Origin: an uncultured Oscillospiraceae bacterium
GTDB taxonomy: Bacteria > Bacillota > Clostridia > Oscillospirales > Oscillospiraceae
Direction: 5' to 3'
Assembly (NCBI GenBank): GCA_910588135.1
Contig: CAJUOT010000064.1
Location: forward strand, 1-14,191
Length of the DNA stretch: 14,191 nucleotides
In this document: one piece after another, positions 13,114-14,191 of the stretch
Position numbering within the stretch: position 1 is the first letter of the stretch
Layout of the letters: every line of letters starts with the position of its first letter
Notes under the pieces: generated by a model
Seen by the model: only the letters and a program-made list of their open reading frames with translations
Database searches by the model: none
What the model was told of the DNA's origin: nothing
Made by a program: the position numbers and the translations under genes

Positions 13114-13166
13114 TGATATTGACCTCGGCTTTTTTAGAATAGGCCCGATCCCGGGCCGCTCAAGGT

Positions 13167-13195
13167 ATCATATCACAGAGAGGGGCAGTTTTCAA
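13167..13195 (-). promoter_or_regulatory. Promoter of the HAD phosphatase gene
   Basis: On the minus strand TTGAAA (13195-13190) and TATGAT (13172-13167) are 17 bp apart. The leader of about 47 nt contains a GGCCCG (13157-13152) / CGGGCC (13147-13142) hairpin with a 4-nt loop, ahead of the ribosome site. The promoter begins 12 bases after the stop of the sigma-like gene. Confidence 0.75.
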
Positions 13196-13207
13196 CATTC
13201 AAAACAT

Positions 13208-13525
13208 TTAACTTTCGGCCTGCTCCAGAAGGTTGGCCGCGCCGTAGCGCAGGCAGCGGTAGAGCCGCTGGCGCCCCCGCTTCAGCGTGCGGGACACGGT
13301 GGACTTGTTCACCCCGCACTGCCGGGCGATGGCCTCCATGCTCATGTTCCGTCCGTAGTAGAGGATCATGTACTCCCGCTGGCGTTCGGTCACATCCTGG
13401 CGCAGGGCGTGGGCCAGATTGCGCTTGAGCCGGTTGATCTGCTCCTTGTTATCCTCCGCCATCAGGCCGGCGTATACGGCCAGATCCACCATGCCGAAGG
13501 TGTTGTCGTATGAAATGGTGCGCAT
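13208..13525 (-). CDS. Orphan sigma-70 region-4-like HTH protein (105 aa)
   Basis: Residues 44-93 match sigma region 4: DVTERQREYMILYYGRNMSM leads into a helix-turn-helix, EAIARQCGVNKSTVSRTLKR. A basic tail, GRQRLYRCLRYG, follows. Region 2, needed for -10 recognition and core binding, is absent. The first 35 residues (MRTISYDNTFGMVDLAVYAG, then a polar helix) are not recognisable. It is probably a DNA-binding regulator rather than a full sigma factor. The ATG at 13525 has GGGAGGAGG nine bases upstream. It is the last gene of the tight three-gene set on the minus strand, three bases after the preceding stop. No terminator follows before the HAD promoter. Confidence 0.8.
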   Translation of the reverse strand: MRTISYDNTFGMVDLAVYAGLMAEDNKEQINRLKRNLAHALRQDVTERQREYMILYYGRNMSMEAIARQCGVNKSTVSRTLKRGRQRLYRCLRYGAANLLEQAES

Positions 13526-13528
13526 GGA

Positions 13529-13783
13529 TCAAATCCTCCTCCCAGGCCCTGCGGGCGCGCCCCCAGCCCGCCGGGGGCCGCGTTTTTCGTAATAACGGTT
13601 CAGGTGCCGGGCCACCGCCCGCACGTCCCGGTACATGGAGCGGAGGGGGCGGATGCGCCCGTCCAGCTGGAACCGGCGGGTCTCGTCCGCCGCCTCCCGG
13701 CGCGCCTGCTCCAGCTCCCCGATGCGGCGGCGCAGCGCGGCCGCGGTCTGTTCATATTCCAGTGATAGCTCGTACAAAGTCAT
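13529..13783 (-). CDS. Small helical-hairpin protein of unknown function (84 aa)
   Basis: The protein is predicted to form two long charged helices, about residues 1-32 (LEYEQTAAALRRRIGELEQA) and 36-68 (LDGRIRPLRSMYRDVRAVAR). A Gly/Pro/Arg-rich tail follows. It has no signal peptide, membrane segment or catalytic motif. The ATG at 13783 has AAGGAG five bases upstream, which argues against the longer frame to 13930. It lies 25 bp after the zinc-ribbon gene and 3 bp before the sigma-like gene, so all three are almost certainly co-transcribed. A partner or adaptor of the sigma-like protein is possible, but that is inference from position only. Confidence 0.75.
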   Translation of the reverse strand: MTLYELSLEYEQTAAALRRRIGELEQARREAADETRRFQLDGRIRPLRSMYRDVRAVARHLNRYYEKRGPRRAGGAPAGPGRRI

Positions 13784-13808
13784 TGGTGCTCCTTCTCTGC
13801 ATACAGCG

Positions 13809-14063
13809 TTAACATAGTCTTTTCCCGGCCGGGGGCCGCCCTGATCCCACCCGGCGCAGGCGGGGGGCGAAATAACCCCTGGCATAGCGGCCAAGGCAGT
13901 CCTCGCAGACCGCGCCGCCCTCCAGCGCAAAATAGGGGTCGCCGGGATAGAGCTCCCCCCGGCACAGGCTGCACCGCGTTTCCCGCGGGGCCGGGGGAGG
14001 GCAGGTTCCGGTCCCTGCCCATCCGTCCATCTTTTTGAAATCTTTTTGAAAAATAGTTGACAA
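13809..14063 (-). CDS. Small CxxC...CxxC zinc-ribbon protein
   Basis: Two CxxC knuckles, CSLC (31-34) and CEDC (53-56), are separated by 18 residues that include GELYPGDPYFALEGG. This is a classic single zinc ribbon, followed by a basic C-terminus. Function is unknown; small ribbons of this kind bind nucleic acid or proteins. The start is uncertain. A TTG at 14063 has a perfect AGGAGG five bases upstream and gives 84 residues. The ATG at 14030 gives 73 residues but has no ribosome site. I favour the TTG on the ribosome site. The gene heads the three-gene minus-strand cassette and is divergent from the tRNA. The tRNA promoter overlaps its start region, and its own promoter is not apparent. Confidence 0.65.
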   Translation of the reverse strand: MSTIFQKDFKKMDGWAGTGTCPPPAPRETRCSLCRGELYPGDPYFALEGGAVCEDCLGRYARGYFAPRLRRVGSGRPPAGKRLC

Positions 14064-14085
14064 GCCTGCCTCCTGCTGTTATAAT
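14057..14085 (+). promoter_or_regulatory. Consensus promoter of tRNA-Thr
   Basis: TTGACA (14057-14062) and TATAAT (14080-14085), both perfect consensus, are 17 bp apart. The start would be near 14092, about 24 nt before the mature tRNA. Such a match is typical of stable-RNA promoters. The -35 box overlaps the putative TTG start of the divergent zinc-ribbon gene. Confidence 0.9.
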
Positions 14086-14115
14086 AACCATCGTTCTGAA
14101 CGCGGAAGCTGCTGT

Positions 14116-14191
14116 GCTGGTGTAGCTCAGCTGGTAGAGCAGCTGATTTGTAATCAGCAGGTCGGGGGTTCGAATCCGTCCACCAGCTCCA
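14116..14191 (+). tRNA. tRNA-Thr(UGU)
   Basis: The 76-nt cloverleaf is complete, including encoded CCA at 14189-14191. The acceptor stem pairs GCTGGTG with CACCAGC, with discriminator T. The D arm is GCTC/GAGC. The anticodon stem GCTGA/TCAGC holds the loop TTTGTAA, giving anticodon UGU for Thr (ACA/ACG). The T loop is TTCGAAT. The T stem GGGGG/CCGTC has one G-G mismatch and one G-U pair, which is unusual. The window ends exactly at the tRNA 3' end. Confidence 0.95.

Noticed and set aside
13780..14091. 103-codon minus-strand frame overlapping the zinc-ribbon gene
   Set aside because: It is in a different frame from the CxxC protein, has no motifs, and conflicts with the better-supported gene.

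Overview
The window looks like chromosome from a GC-rich member of the Clostridia, most likely an Oscillospiraceae-type gut anaerobe. This is an inference from strong AGGAGG-type ribosome sites, sigma-A-like promoters, a folate/ZTP-controlled formate-tetrahydrofolate ligase, ElaA/RimI-type acetyltransferases and short GTAGGGGCG palindromic repeats. No single gene fixes the species.

Layout. Positions 1-158 hold the 3' end of a thioredoxin-reductase-like flavoprotein. Next come a small orphan P-loop protein with its own promoter and terminator, and glgX (glycogen debranching), both on the + strand. glgX converges on fhs, and one long hairpin between them serves both directions. fhs (minus strand) is preceded by a complete ZTP (pfl) riboswitch: promoter, aptamer and terminator in about 150 bp. 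The 270 bp upstream of its promoter carry a cluster of DnaA-box-like 9-mers.

From about 11.5 kb down to 5.06 kb a minus-strand run reads polA, a nucleoside phosphorylase, rimI, a double-GNAT protein (unknown GNAT fused to an ElaA domain) and tsaD. The phosphorylase gene is bracketed by copies of a small palindromic repeat, one of which supplies its stop codon. rimI and tsaD are a familiar pair (ribosomal protein acetylation and tRNA t6A modification); the fusion gene sits between them.

Upstream of polA are a strong polA promoter, an intrinsic terminator, a possible short RNA, a lower-GC GNAT gene and a gene-remnant zone that may be foreign. Then come a HAD phosphatase with its own promoter and a tight three-gene cassette: a CxxC zinc-ribbon protein, a helical-hairpin protein and an orphan sigma-region-4 protein. 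This cassette is divergent from a tRNA-Thr(UGU) with a perfect consensus promoter that closes the window.

Most of the region is housekeeping. The least explained parts are the repeat family, the three-gene cassette, the GNAT-ElaA fusion, the DnaA-box cluster and the candidate RNA upstream of polA. I see no CRISPR array, complete insertion sequence, prophage or obvious defence system.
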